A stretch of 64,000 nucleotides of DNA, taken from positions 62,001 to 126,000 of the forward strand of contig CAVSZI010000019.1 of NCBI GenBank assembly GCA_963732345.1, read 5' to 3'. The notes below the pieces were generated by a model. The model made no database searches and was not told the origin of the DNA. It saw nothing but the letters and a program-made list of their open reading frames with translations. Made by a program: the position numbers and the translations under genes. How positions within the stretch are numbered: the first letter of the stretch is position 1; the number at the start of each line of letters is the position of its first letter. The stretch comes from Bog-532 sp963732345 (GTDB taxonomy: Bacteria; Actinomycetota; Actinomycetes; Streptosporangiales; Streptosporangiaceae). This document shows positions 1 to 8,678 of the stretch, in pieces.

Positions 1-41
1 AGTGGACGAAAGACGAACGATTCAAAGATACAGGAGGAACG

Positions 42-179
42 ATGAACGAGGAAGCCAGGGAGCTAGCTGAGAAGTGGGGATGCACTCCTTCGAACACCTG
101 CTACTGGTACTGCGTCGGGGCAGCGCAGCGCGAGATTGATGACGATGAAGATATTCTTTGCCGGAGCTTAGAACTCTGA
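42..179 (+). CDS. Small Cys-containing hypothetical protein (45 aa)
   Basis: This small reading frame starts at ATG 42, four bases after a strong AGGAGG ribosome binding site (32-37), and encodes 45 residues. The middle of the peptide is rich in Cys, Trp and Tyr (Cys14, Cys20 and Cys24 around a Tyr-Trp-Tyr run), and a very acidic stretch (Asp-Asp-Asp-Glu-Asp) follows. The local base composition is clearly lower in G+C than the rest of the window, suggesting acquired DNA. I do not recognise a family. The good Shine-Dalgarno site is the main support for translation. Genes upstream lie outside the window, so an operon cannot be judged. Confidence 0.45.
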   Translation: MNEEARELAEKWGCTPSNTCYWYCVGAAQREIDDDEDILCRSLEL

Positions 180-395
180 GTAGGGGAATCTTCTGGCCCA
201 GCAGGGAGTCCAGAACGTCTCGCTGTCGTACTCAACTCTGTCCAAGAGTGTCAAGTTCCCAAGCCCTGAACTCTTGAAGGGCATTTTCCGGTCGAGCAGA
301 ATATTCTGCTGGATGCTGGCGGGTGCGCGATCAGCAAGGATGACTCGGCGCTGACCGAAGAGGATGTCTATGAGCTGCCAATAGGTACGTGGCAT
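168..395 (-). CDS. Possible hypothetical protein or gene fragment
   Basis: A 75-residue minus-strand frame with the same low G+C as the small gene at 42-179. The composition is protein-like rather than the Arg/Pro/Ala-rich pattern of high-GC shadow frames, with aromatic and aliphatic residues well mixed. I see no recognisable motif and no convincing ribosome binding site. It may be a scrap of an acquired gene. Its 3' end slightly overlaps the convergent 45-aa frame. Confidence 0.2.
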   Translation of the reverse strand: MPRTYWQLIDILFGQRRVILADRAPASIQQNILLDRKMPFKSSGLGNLTLLDRVEYDSETFWTPCWARRFPYSEF

Positions 396-690
396 TCGTC
401 TCTGCCAACCTGGCGTACGTCGATCTGCTGACTGAATTCGCTCACACGACGGGTAGCACCGTCGCTCTCGCGGTCGGGGACGACGCGTAGACCACCGAAC
501 AGGTCATCCAGGGTGTCGCCAGGTGCGGCGCCGAGCAGGGTGAAGATCCACCGGCACACCGCTGCGGGCTTGGCGCCGATCACGCGGCCGGGCACGGTAT
601 CCAGCGGCCCGGCGCCGTACACCAGCGAATCGACCCGGCGGTACCCGGTGATGAGCTGGCGGCCACCCCACGGTCTTCGCACATCAGCGT
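368..690 (-). pseudogene. Remnant of a phage/actinobacterial methylase-like protein tail
   Basis: On the minus strand, downstream of about 690, the frame contains GAKPAAVCRWIF and then APGDTLDDLF. This resembles the C-terminal part of a phage-type DNA-modification protein found in actinobacterial genomes, in which a Lys-Pro-x-x-x-x-x-Trp helix precedes Pro-Gly-Asp-x-(L/F)-x-Asp-Leu-(F/Y)-Pro-Gly-Ser-Gly. Here the Pro-Gly-Ser-Gly part is degraded to Gly-Gly-Leu. The upstream part of the open frame is only antisense to the hydrolase at 704, so most of the gene is missing. Recognition is from memory of the family motif and is tentative. Confidence 0.35.
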
Positions 691-703
691 GAAAAGGGAA
701 ACG

Positions 704-1558
704 ATGCCATTCGTCAAACGCCCTGACGCCCGGATCTGGTGGGAACAGAGCGGGACGGGCGACCCGATCCTGCTCATCATGGGCCACGCCTATGGGGCTG
801 ACATGTGGCATCGCACCGCCCCCGCACTCGCGGCCTCCTACCGCGTTATCCGGTTCGACAACCGGGGGATCGGCCGCAGCTCCGACCCGCCTGGGCCCTA
901 CCCGGTGCAGCTGATGGCGGACGACGCGCTGGCTATCCTGGATGCCGCCGGCGCCGCGTCCGCCCACGTTTACGGCGTGTCGATGGGCGGATTCATTGCT
1001 CTTCAACTGGCCCTCGGCCACCCCGGCAGAGTCCGGTCGCTGACCCTCGGGTGCACCGCCGCCTCGGCGGAGGGCGCATCGCGTGGCGCACTACTCGCAC
1101 GAGTCCGGTCCCTGGTGCCCGCCGCCGCCCTCAACCGCATGGCATGGAAGCTGCTTTATGCACCGGGCACCCCGGCCGGCCGCCGAGCGGAAGATCAACA
1201 GATCGTCCGGCGCACCCGGGCCAGCGGGCGGGGACGGCGCGGCCAGCTCATCGGCGCCGCGAGCTTCGATGCCACCAGCCGGCTGGCGGAGATCCGTATT
1301 CCGACGTTGGTCATTCACGGAGCCCTGGACCGCGTTGTCCCCGCTGTCAACGGTCAACGACTCGCCGGCGGCGTCGCCGGAGCCCGGCTCGTGGTCTTCC
1401 CGGACGCCGGCCACGTTTACATCACCGACGCCCCTGATGCCGCCAACCAGGAGGTCCTGCGCTTCCTCGGCGATATCTCCGGCTCAACCGGAAGCTCCAG
1501 CACCGGCCCGGCAGCCAACCCGGTCCCCGGAGCCGAACCGCACGGTAAAGCGACATGA
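704..1558 (+). CDS. Alpha/beta hydrolase
   Basis: A 284-residue alpha/beta-hydrolase-fold enzyme. The nucleophile elbow is GVSMGG with Ser93, the acid is Asp209 in HGALDRVVP, and the general base is His237 in AGHVYI. The order and spacing are normal for the family. An MGHAYGADMW segment near residue 27 supplies the oxyanion region. The substrate cannot be predicted. I chose ATG 704 rather than GTG 689 because AAAGGGA lies six to seven bases before it. The Ser/Pro-rich last 30 residues are probably disordered. It is followed by an SRPBCC gene in the same direction after 69 bases, so the two may be co-transcribed. Confidence 0.8.
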   Translation: MPFVKRPDARIWWEQSGTGDPILLIMGHAYGADMWHRTAPALAASYRVIRFDNRGIGRSSDPPGPYPVQLMADDALAILDAAGAASAHVYGVSMGGFIALQLALGHPGRVRSLTLGCTAASAEGASRGALLARVRSLVPAAALNRMAWKLLYAPGTPAGRRAEDQQIVRRTRASGRGRRGQLIGAASFDATSRLAEIRIPTLVIHGALDRVVPAVNGQRLAGGVAGARLVVFPDAGHVYITDAPDAANQEVLRFLGDISGSTGSSSTGPAANPVPGAEPHGKAT

Positions 1559-1627
1559 CGGGCGTGCCCTATCTCGTGAGCCCGGCTCGGCTGGTGGCGG
1601 CGCTATCGTGGGCGGCGGAGGTCAAGG

Positions 1628-2254
1628 ATGCTGGGTAGGCGCGCGGGCGCGGGTTTGGTCATCGTAGGTGCGGCAGCGGCGGTGTATTTCCGTTTCCTGC
1701 GCCCGTGGCATCTGCACTGGGGCGCCACGGCACAGGAGGTGAGCGGCGAGGTCGCCGGGGACGAACTGATGCCGCACCCGAACATCGTGGCGACTCGCGT
1801 TGTCGAGATCGACGCACCTCCGTCGGCGATCTGGCCGTGGCTGGTACAGATGGGGCCAGGACGCGGCGGCGCCTATACCTACGACTGGATCGAGCGCCGG
1901 CTCGGCATCGACATCCGCAACACCGACCGCGTTATCCCCGAACTGCAGCACCTCCAGGTCGGTGATGAGATCACGATGCCCGGTTACGCGATGCGCGTCG
2001 AGCGGCTTGACCCTGGGCAGGCGATGGTCGTCCGCTCCAGCAACCACGCCTGGGTGTGGTCATTCGAGCTGCGGCCAGCCAACGGGCATACCAGGCTCAT
2101 CAGCCGGAACCGCTTCGACACCGCCGCCTTGCCGGTAAAGGACAAGCTCGCGTACCCGGTCATCGAACCAGGCTCATGGGTGATGGAGCGCAAGATGCTG
2201 CGCACCATCAAGCAGCGGGCCGAACGCCTCGCCCGAACACAGCCGCCAACATAA
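1628..2254 (+). CDS. SRPBCC (START-like) family protein with N-terminal hydrophobic segment
   Basis: A 208-residue protein. Residues 8-25 are hydrophobic (GLVIVGAAAAVYF) and look like a signal anchor. The rest matches the SRPBCC/polyketide-cyclase-like layout: a first beta strand with VEIDAPPSAIWPWLVQMG, a middle region beginning GRGGAYTYDW, and a long C-terminal helix ending in KMLRTIKQRAERLA. Such domains bind hydrophobic ligands, but none is predictable here. It lies just downstream of the alpha/beta hydrolase. The ATG at 1628 follows GGAGGTCAAGG, a good ribosome binding site. Confidence 0.7.
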   Translation: MLGRRAGAGLVIVGAAAAVYFRFLRPWHLHWGATAQEVSGEVAGDELMPHPNIVATRVVEIDAPPSAIWPWLVQMGPGRGGAYTYDWIERRLGIDIRNTDRVIPELQHLQVGDEITMPGYAMRVERLDPGQAMVVRSSNHAWVWSFELRPANGHTRLISRNRFDTAALPVKDKLAYPVIEPGSWVMERKMLRTIKQRAERLARTQPPT

Positions 2255-2352
2255 CGAACGGCCGACATAGGGGTGAGGCGCCGAGCAGGGCATTCAGACC
2301 CTGGCTGCGATCTGAGCGCCAGGGTTGAACGGCGGCACCTGCCTGCCGGGTC

Positions 2353-2739
2353 CTACTGCGGAGGGCAGCCGAGCTCGGCGGCGAGGGCGCGGGGAGCCTG
2401 GCAGCGCCAGGCGTCGGTGATCAGCTCCGCGAGTTCGCCGGCGTCGATCGCCGGGAGCCGGACGAGCACCGCCGGGAAGCCGTTGTAGTGCGGCTCGGTG
2501 AAGAACTTCGCCGGATCGGCTGCGAGCAGTTCCTCCTTCTCCGCCAGGCTGGCGACACGCACGGCGAGCACCTCCGGGTTGGGCACCCTCGGCTTCTTCG
2601 GTTCGATTCGTTGGTTCCAGGCCCAGGCGAACCCCCTCAGCTTGCCCTTGCTGAGCACGCCGAAGCCGAAGTGGTCCGCGGCCTCGCTTGTCTGCGGCAG
2701 CGACAGCGCGATGCGGCGGACATCCTCCTGGGCGGCCAT
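2353..2739 (-). CDS. MmcQ/YjbR family protein
   Basis: A 128-residue single-domain protein. It opens with a helix carrying RRIALSLPQTSEAADHFG, typical of the MmcQ/YjbR fold, and has the expected core LSKGKLRGFAWAW and late FTEPHYNGFPAVLVRL. The family has a CyaY-like fold and is sometimes called DNA-binding, but a biochemical role is not established. The gene is on the opposite strand to its neighbours and stands alone. Confidence 0.75.
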   Translation of the reverse strand: MAAQEDVRRIALSLPQTSEAADHFGFGVLSKGKLRGFAWAWNQRIEPKKPRVPNPEVLAVRVASLAEKEELLAADPAKFFTEPHYNGFPAVLVRLPAIDAGELAELITDAWRCQAPRALAAELGCPPQ

Positions 2740-3082
2740 CGGCCCTCCTCGGCAACCGGCGGCACGCCGCGTCTAAACGGCTTGGCTCGTTCGCAGCCGA
2801 ACACGGGCGGCGCTTGATCCGTCCTGTCCCGATGCTAGCCGGGCTCGCCGCGGCGACGTAGTAGCCAATCGTCACCGCCGACCTGAGGGCGGATGTGCGA
2901 GATCCGCCAATCCGGGCGGTCGCTGAAGTGGCTGGCGGACGCCGCGGGCCACAGGTGCTGGTACCCGGTTCCCCCGGTGCTATTCAGGTCGCGGTCCGCT
3001 TCGTCCTCGCCGTGACGCCGGTCGTGGCCGGGTTACGAACCGTGTTAAGACCTCCATCCTCCTGGGTGGCACACTCATTCCT
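2740..3082. other. Intergenic stretch without recognisable gene
   Basis: This 343-base stretch separates the minus-strand YjbR gene from the plus-strand hydrolase. It presumably holds both promoters. I found no convincing reading frame, repeat or hairpin in it. Confidence 0.5.
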
Positions 3083-4129
3083 GTGGGCGCGCTGAGGCTG
3101 CTGGGCCGTGGCAGACCGAAACCTGTCCTGGATGAGAAGGGCCGCCAGCTACGCGGCAGCATCTCAGATAAGGCCTTTGTCGATATTAACGGCGTACGGC
3201 AGGGGATGTTCATCCAGAGCAAAGATGCAAGACATCCAGTGTTGCTCTTCCTCCATGGGGGCCTGCCGGAGTACTTCCTTACGGAGCGGTACCCCACCGG
3301 TCTTGAAAACGATTTCACGGTGGTCTGGTGGGAACAGCGGGGCGCTGGGCTGTCATACAGTCCCGATATCCCGCCCGAAACGATGACGCTGGAGCAGTTC
3401 ATAGCCGACACGTTGTCGGTGACTAGCTACCTGCGGAACCGCTTCGGCAAAGAGAAGATCTACCTCATGGCGCATTCGGGGGGGACGTTCATCGGACTGC
3501 AGGCCGCCGCCCGGGCACCCGAGCTGTACCACGCGTACATTGGCGTGGCTCAGACGGTGCATCAGCTGAAGTCCGAGAGACAGGCCTACGAGTATATGCT
3601 CGAACGATTCAAGGAGACCGGTAACAGCAAGATGGTACGCAAACTTGAGGCGGCACCGGTGACCATGACGGATGGAACACCGGGCGCATACCTTGCAGTG
3701 CGCGACAAGGCAATGCACCGTCTAGGCGTTGGCACGACACATGACATGACGTCCGTGCTTAGCGGCATCTTCTGGCCATCACTGAGGAGCCCGCAGTACA
3801 CACTGCGCGAGAAAGCCAAGATGTGGCGCGGCAAGCTCTCGTCCGGCGTGAGCGTCCTGTGGGGCGAGACGCTGGCTGCCAATCTGGCCGAACGGGTGCC
3901 AGAACTCGCCCTGCCCGCCTATTTCTTCCACGGCATATACGATTACACCGTCAGCTACCAGCTGGCAAAGGATTATTTTGAAGGGCTGAAGGCGCCGCTG
4001 AAGGGGTTCTATTCGTTTGATCGCTCTGCTCACAGCCCTTTTCTGGAAGAACCTGAAAAGGCACGGAGAATTATGCGCGAGGACGTGCTGGCAGGAGCGA
4101 ATAGTCTCGCTGACGATCCTTGCCGGTGA
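3083..4129 (+). CDS. Alpha/beta-fold hydrolase, proline-iminopeptidase-like
   Basis: A 348-residue hydrolase. The oxyanion segment LHGGLPEYF (residues 57-65) resembles the His-Gly-Gly-Pro-Gly motif of proline iminopeptidases. WWEQRGAGLS follows, as in that group, and the nucleophile is Ser132 in AHSGGTF. A lid region occupies about 150-250. The later HGIYDYTVSY and SAHSPF segments carry the likely Asp and His. The start at GTG 3083 fits the frame. G+C and codon use are noticeably lower than in the flanking DNA, which suggests horizontal acquisition. The peptide or ester substrate is unknown. Confidence 0.75.
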   Translation: MGALRLLGRGRPKPVLDEKGRQLRGSISDKAFVDINGVRQGMFIQSKDARHPVLLFLHGGLPEYFLTERYPTGLENDFTVVWWEQRGAGLSYSPDIPPETMTLEQFIADTLSVTSYLRNRFGKEKIYLMAHSGGTFIGLQAAARAPELYHAYIGVAQTVHQLKSERQAYEYMLERFKETGNSKMVRKLEAAPVTMTDGTPGAYLAVRDKAMHRLGVGTTHDMTSVLSGIFWPSLRSPQYTLREKAKMWRGKLSSGVSVLWGETLAANLAERVPELALPAYFFHGIYDYTVSYQLAKDYFEGLKAPLKGFYSFDRSAHSPFLEEPEKARRIMREDVLAGANSLADDPCR

Positions 4130-4375
4130 GGAGGCCCCGCATTTGTTCTGCCAATCGCGGAAACCGGCGCGCCACGCCTCCTGGGCGATCGATTTGCCTG
4201 GCGTGCCCACCCGCCGATCCGTAGATGCCAGTTCGGGCTTGGCATTGCCGTGCATGGCGTATCCGAACGCCTCACGGACGGCCTTCCGGTACCGCAGGCC
4301 GATCACCTGCACCCGCCGGAGACCGGCCGTCCCGATGGGCCACGCAGGCGCCCCCCTGGGCGTCAGACTAGGTTC

Positions 4376-5187
4376 ATGGCCGTTGAGCGTCCACGCCGGG
4401 TTCAGGTACATCCATTTCCGTCCAATCGGCGTCTGGTCACCGCGGCGATGCGCGCCGGCCGGCGCATGGCACCGATGTTCGGGCTGGTCGACGTGGACGT
4501 GACCAAGGCGAACCGGCTCCTTGCCTCCCACGAGCCGCCCTCGTCCCTGACCGCCTTCGTCGTCGCCAGCGTCGCCCGTGCCGCGGCGGCTCACCCGGAT
4601 GTCCACGCCTACCGCAACTGGCGAGGGCAGTTGGTGACCCATCGCCACGTCGATGTCACCACGATGATCGAGATCCCGACCCGGCAAGGCCCGTTCGGCC
4701 TTCCCCATGTCCTGCGCGACGCCGATGCCCGGGAGGTGCCTGATCTGACCGCCGAGCTGCATCGGGTCAAACGCGAGCCATCGGCCAGCGGCAGCGGCCG
4801 GTGGCTCGAACGAGCCGCACCGGTCGCTACTCATATTCCGGGCGCGGCCGGGGCGATGTACGCCGTGATGGCACGATCGGTTTGCGGTCCGGCAGCGCGT
4901 CGGCACGGTTGCCGTGACCGCTGTGGGCATGTTTCGCTGGCGGGGGAGGATTCGGCCTCACCCCCCCGACCATGATGAGCCTGGAGGTGGTCGTCGGCGG
5001 AATGACCCAGCGCCCGCGCGCCGTCAACGGCCAGGTCGAGATCCGTGACGTCCTGGACCTCACTCTGGTAATCGACCACAACGTGGTCGACGGAGCACCC
5101 GCCACCCGCTTCGGCGCCGAACTTCGCGAACTAATCGAAAGCGCCGCGGTGATTTCGCCCCCGGCCTTTCCCGCTGATGACTTATGA
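4376..5187 (+). pseudogene. 2-oxoacid dehydrogenase E2 (acyltransferase) domain, frameshifted twice
   Basis: The first frame, from ATG 4376, gives a standalone E2-type catalytic domain (SSLTAFVVASVARAAAAHP, then a VDVTTMIEIP strand). After about 4880 the homologous text moves to a second frame (FAVRQRVGTVAVTAVGMF) and after about 4935 to a third (GGGGFGLTPPTMMSLEVVVG, then IDHNVVDGAPATRF). The last piece contains the catalytic Asp-His-x-x-x-Asp-Gly motif. Two single-base insertions therefore break one ancestral gene. It lacks lipoyl and peripheral-subunit-binding domains, like the small standalone E2-like proteins of actinobacteria. Sequencing error is possible but would have to occur twice within 60 bases. 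Confidence 0.7.
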
Positions 5188-5232
5188 GCGCTCTGGTTTC
5201 CCATCCACACGGGCAGCTTGCTCACTGCCGTT

Positions 5233-5480
5233 AGGTGATGGTTGGCGACTGCCATTCGCTGGTGGGCATCGATGCGCGCGGGCGTGTGAGCGGAGGATGC
5301 CGATCTCGCGGGTGCGCGTTCGAGGACGCTCATCGTGAGTGCGTTGGCCAGGCCGGCCATGCCGATCGCGACGACCAGCAGGCCGACCACAGCGAGCGTG
5401 GCGGTCAGCGTGCGGTAGCTGCGATCTCGTTCGCCAGCCTGTCGTATGCGATCTCGCTACTGAAGCCCAGGTGAGTGACC
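5233..5480 (-). pseudogene. FtsX-like ABC permease fragment
   Basis: Read on the minus strand from about 5480, the sequence encodes part of the last FtsX domain of a MacB/FtsX-type permease. A hydrophobic helix VGLLVVAIGMAGLANALTMS runs into VLER. In the next frame over this continues as TREIGILRS, the signature that normally follows this helix. The frame break and loss of both ends show a dead fragment. No ATP-binding partner gene remains nearby. Confidence 0.6.
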
Positions 5481-5554
5481 GTAACCGACAGTCTGGGCGT
5501 ATCTTGCACCCCAGATGCTCAGCCTTGCTCCTACGAGTCACACTGCCGCTGGCA

Positions 5555-6040
5555 TCATGCCCGGAGGACGCGGTTGCCCCACACACTGGTGGGGTTCACC
5601 CGGATGAAGTGCGCAGGCACCCCCTCGATCCACGGCTCAAGCCCGGCGCCGATGATCGGCGCGCGCTCGGCCTCGGTATCCAGATGATGCGCCGCTCCCC
5701 GCACCAGGACGATCCACCCCTCGCGCGCCTCCAGATCGATCTGGTCAGCCTCCACGGCGACCTGGTACTCGGCGTGCGCAATACCAGTACGCAGGTCTTC
5801 GTCAAAGAGGGCGGGGTCCCACGTGCCCAAGACAATCGACTCGCGGTCGATCCTGTATACGGTCGGCAGCGCCGTGGGCCCATACCGGCTGTTGTAGACC
5901 AGACGCCCCAGGCCGCCGCTGGCGAGCAGCTGCATGCATTCGGCCTCACTCAAGGGCTCCAGCACACGCCGGGCACTCATTCCGGGGCCGGACGAAGCAG
6001 AACCGCCGGGAGAACTGAGATCGGCTTCATCGTCTGGCAT
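5555..6040 (-). CDS. Pyridoxamine 5'-phosphate oxidase-like / flavin-binding split-barrel protein
   Basis: Residues following ATG 6040 include LSEAECMQLLASGGLGRLVYN, then LPTVYRIDRESIVLGT, and then VAVEADQIDLEAREGWIVLVRG. This is the order of the FMN/F420-binding split barrel found in the actinobacterial pyridoxamine-oxidase-like family. The predicted length from this start is 161 residues, normal for the family. A GGGAG sequence lies just before the ATG, though the spacing is short. No stop codon separates this frame from the upstream P450, so it could also be translated as a fusion. Substrate and cofactor are not determined. Confidence 0.65.
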   Translation of the reverse strand: MPDDEADLSSPGGSASSGPGMSARRVLEPLSEAECMQLLASGGLGRLVYNSRYGPTALPTVYRIDRESIVLGTWDPALFDEDLRTGIAHAEYQVAVEADQIDLEAREGWIVLVRGAAHHLDTEAERAPIIGAGLEPWIEGVPAHFIRVNPTSVWGNRVLRA

Positions 6041-7317
6041 AACTCCCAACCCTAGTCGCCCTGCCCGCCGATAACACGCCGGGTAGTCAGGCCAACAGCG
6101 ACCATTTGAACGCGGCGGAGCGCGTAACGACAGGCGGACCGGAAGCGCCTCGAGGCCGTGGATGAGCGTGCTGGGCCGCCAGCGCAGCGATTCCGGCGGG
6201 ACCGCGAGCGTCATGCCCGGGAACCGCGAGAGCAAGCCACCGAACGCGATCTCGCCCTCCATGCGGGCCAGCGGCGCGCCCAGGCAGTAGTGGATGCCGT
6301 GGCCGAACGCCAGGTTCCCGCCGGCGTCGCGGCCAACATCGAGCCGGTCCGGCGCCGGGTAGCGGCCCGGGTCGCGGTTCGCGGAGCCGATCGCGACCAG
6401 CACTGCCTCCCGCGCCGGGACGAGCGTGCCGCCGACCTCCACCGGCTCCGAGGTGAAGCGGAACGTGGCGTGGTTGACCGGGCTGGTGTAGCGGAGCAGT
6501 TCCTCCACCGCGTCGGGCAGCAGCGAGCGGTCGGCGCGCAGCCGCGCCATCTCGCCCGGGCTGATCAGCAGCGCCAGCGTCCCGCTGCTGATCAGGTTGA
6601 CCGTTGTCTCGTGCCCCGCCACCAGCAGCAGGAAGATCATGCCCAGCAGTTCACGCTCGCTGAGCCCGTCACCGGCGTCACGCGCGGCGATCAGCGCGGA
6701 CAGCAGGTCGTCGGCCGGGCGAGCCCGCTTGTCCGCGACCAGCGTGGTGAAATACCCAGCCATCTCCATCGCGGCCGCCCCGGGCCCGTCAGACGTGTCA
6801 CCGGTTGACAGGATGGCCTGCGTCCAGGCGCGGAAGTCGGCCCGATCCGAGTCAGGGACGCCGAGCAGTTCGCAGATCACGGTGATTGGCAGCGGGAACG
6901 CGAACGCTTCGAGCAGGTCAACCTGACCGCCGCTCGGCATGGCGTCCAGCAGCGAGGCGGTGATCTCGGTGACCCGTGGGCGCAACTGCTCGATACGCCG
7001 TGCGGTGAACGCCTTTGTGACCAGCCGTCGCAGGCGCTCATGGTCTGGGGGATCGGTGCTGAGCATGTGCGTGTCGAGCGCCGCGAACCCGTCATCGGGC
7101 CGGCGGCGCTCCCGGGGAACAGCTTGCGCCAGTCTTTGACCAGTCGCGGATCGGCCAGCGCAGCGCGGGCGTCCGCGTAGCGGGTGATGACCCAGACGGG
7201 ATGGCCGTCGGGCATCGCGACCCGGCTGACCGGGCCCTCGGCCCGCAGCCGCTCATAGACGGCGTAAGGTCTCTGCACAAATTCGTCGTCGAGCTGCTCG
7301 ATGATCGAACGTGTCAT
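6041..7317 (-). pseudogene. Cytochrome P450, frameshifted in its N-terminal part
   Basis: Most of a bacterial class I P450 is present: N-terminal YAVYERLRAEGPVSRV, I-helix LLVAGHETTVNLISSG, K-helix region EELLRYTSPV, and the haem loop FGHGIHYCLGAPLARMEG with its Cys ligand. The N-terminal frame starts at ATG 7317 (CGGAG upstream). It must change frame near 7095-7105, where MTG leads out of frame instead of into GFAALDTHMLSTDPPDHERL. A single base is missing there. At the 3' end the P450 stop is absent and the frame enters the pyridoxamine-oxidase-like gene. Either the gene is broken or the assembly has one missing base. Confidence 0.75.
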
Positions 7318-7517
7318 GGTTGCGCTCCGCCCGGACCCGGTGGCCATCTCAAGTACTATCTTATTCCCTTCCGCCGGAAGCGGACGCCGGGCCGGAAGGC
7401 CCCTGAGAAAGTCCTCGCAGGATAATACGCACGAGGCGACCTCCTCCGCGGCACCACTCCGCCCGGTGCGAGGGGCCAGTCAAGCCAAGTGCTTGACAAC
7501 CGATCCTGCATAGGGAA

Positions 7518-8273
7518 TCAGAAGATGGTGTAGCCGCCGTCGACGACCATGCTGTCCCCGGTATGGAAGATGAGCGAGGGGTCGGCGAGGAACGCCCCGA
7601 CGGTCTCGAAGTCGTGCAGCGTGCCCCACCGGCGGACCGGCGTCCGGCCGATCGTGGCGGTCACGAACTTCTCGTGCGTCTTGGCCTCGGCCAGCAGTTC
7701 GGTGTCGGTCCAACCGGGGAGGAGGCTGTTGCACCGCACCTGGTGCCGGGCCAGCTCGACGGCCAGGGCCCGCATCACCGCGAGCAGCGCCGTCTTGCCG
7801 GCAGCGTAGTGCTGCTGGCCGGGAGCCCCGTCGATCGCGCTGGTCGACGATACGCCCACCAGCGACCCGCCCTGCCCTTGCCCGACCAGCACGCGGGCCG
7901 CCTCCCGCAAGCAGAGGAAGGCGCCGTCCAGGTTGACCCGCAGCACGCGGTGCCACTCGCCGAGCGACATATCGGTGAACGACTGCTTGCCGGTCGTCCC
8001 GGCGTTGGCGACGAGGCAATCGAGGCGGCCGAACCGGTCCAGCGTCTCCCGCATGGCGCCGGCCACATTGTCCTCGTCGCTGACGTCGCACTGCACGCCG
8101 ATGGCCGTGGCGCCCAGCCTTTCCAGCTCGGCGACCGCCGCGAGGTTGCGCTCGTGGCGACGCGACCAGACGGCGACGGACGCGCCGGCCCGGGCGACGC
8201 CGCGGGCGATGCCGAGTCCGATGCCGCTGTTGCCGCCCGTGACGATGACGACGCGGCCGGAAAGATCGATCAC
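7518..8273 (-). CDS. Short-chain dehydrogenase/reductase
   Basis: A 251-residue classical SDR. It has the Rossmann motif VTGGNSGIGLG near residue 12, the NAG motif in LVANAGTTG, a catalytic Ser in VGVSSTSAID, and the YAAGK active site with Tyr and Lys correctly spaced. The C-terminal TGDSMVVDGGYTIF is typical. NAD(P) is the cofactor and the substrate is unknown. It is divergent from another SDR at 8679 and next to the broken P450, so this may once have been a small oxidative catabolic cluster (inference). Confidence 0.85.
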   Translation of the reverse strand: MIDLSGRVVIVTGGNSGIGLGIARGVARAGASVAVWSRRHERNLAAVAELERLGATAIGVQCDVSDEDNVAGAMRETLDRFGRLDCLVANAGTTGKQSFTDMSLGEWHRVLRVNLDGAFLCLREAARVLVGQGQGGSLVGVSSTSAIDGAPGQQHYAAGKTALLAVMRALAVELARHQVRCNSLLPGWTDTELLAEAKTHEKFVTATIGRTPVRRWGTLHDFETVGAFLADPSLIFHTGDSMVVDGGYTIF

Positions 8274-8678
8274 AGGAACAACCTCCGAACGAGATGTCTG
8301 GCCGGGTGCCGCGGCTAGCCCCCCACTCGCAGCTTACGTGTGTGCCTGAGACCTGCTCGCGGGGCTGCACCGCGACGCGGCGTGCGGAGATGTCGTCCGG
8401 GCCGCCCCTCCCGCCTGCACGATCTCGCTGCGGACGGTCTGGCGTGGGTGACCGGCCTGGAGTTGTGCCGGTTTTCCTGCGGCAATCCGTGCGAGTGGTT
8501 AGTAGTGGTGACCGAAGTCTCGCCAGCCCGGGGACTTGCGTCCTATGGAGACCTGTCCGGCATCTCATAGGTTCGCACCTATCACGGGGCTCGGCCGCGT
8601 TGGGCACGCGTTACCGGCCAAGGATCCGGAGCGGGCGGTCCAGGGTGCAGAGCGGCTGGGCTCGGAAGGGATGGAGAG
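8274..8678. other. Divergent intergenic region between two SDR genes
   Basis: This 405-base gap lies between divergently transcribed dehydrogenase genes and should contain both promoters. I see no reading frame with protein-like composition. I could not identify a confident operator. Confidence 0.4.

Noticed and set aside
42..179. Lanthipeptide precursor
   Set aside because: There is no recognisable leader or protease motif and no modification enzyme in the window. Only the Cys/Ser/Thr content suggests it.
3779..4930. 383-codon minus-strand frame over the hydrolase and E2 region
   Set aside because: It is antisense to two recognisable plus-strand coding regions and shows no family motif.
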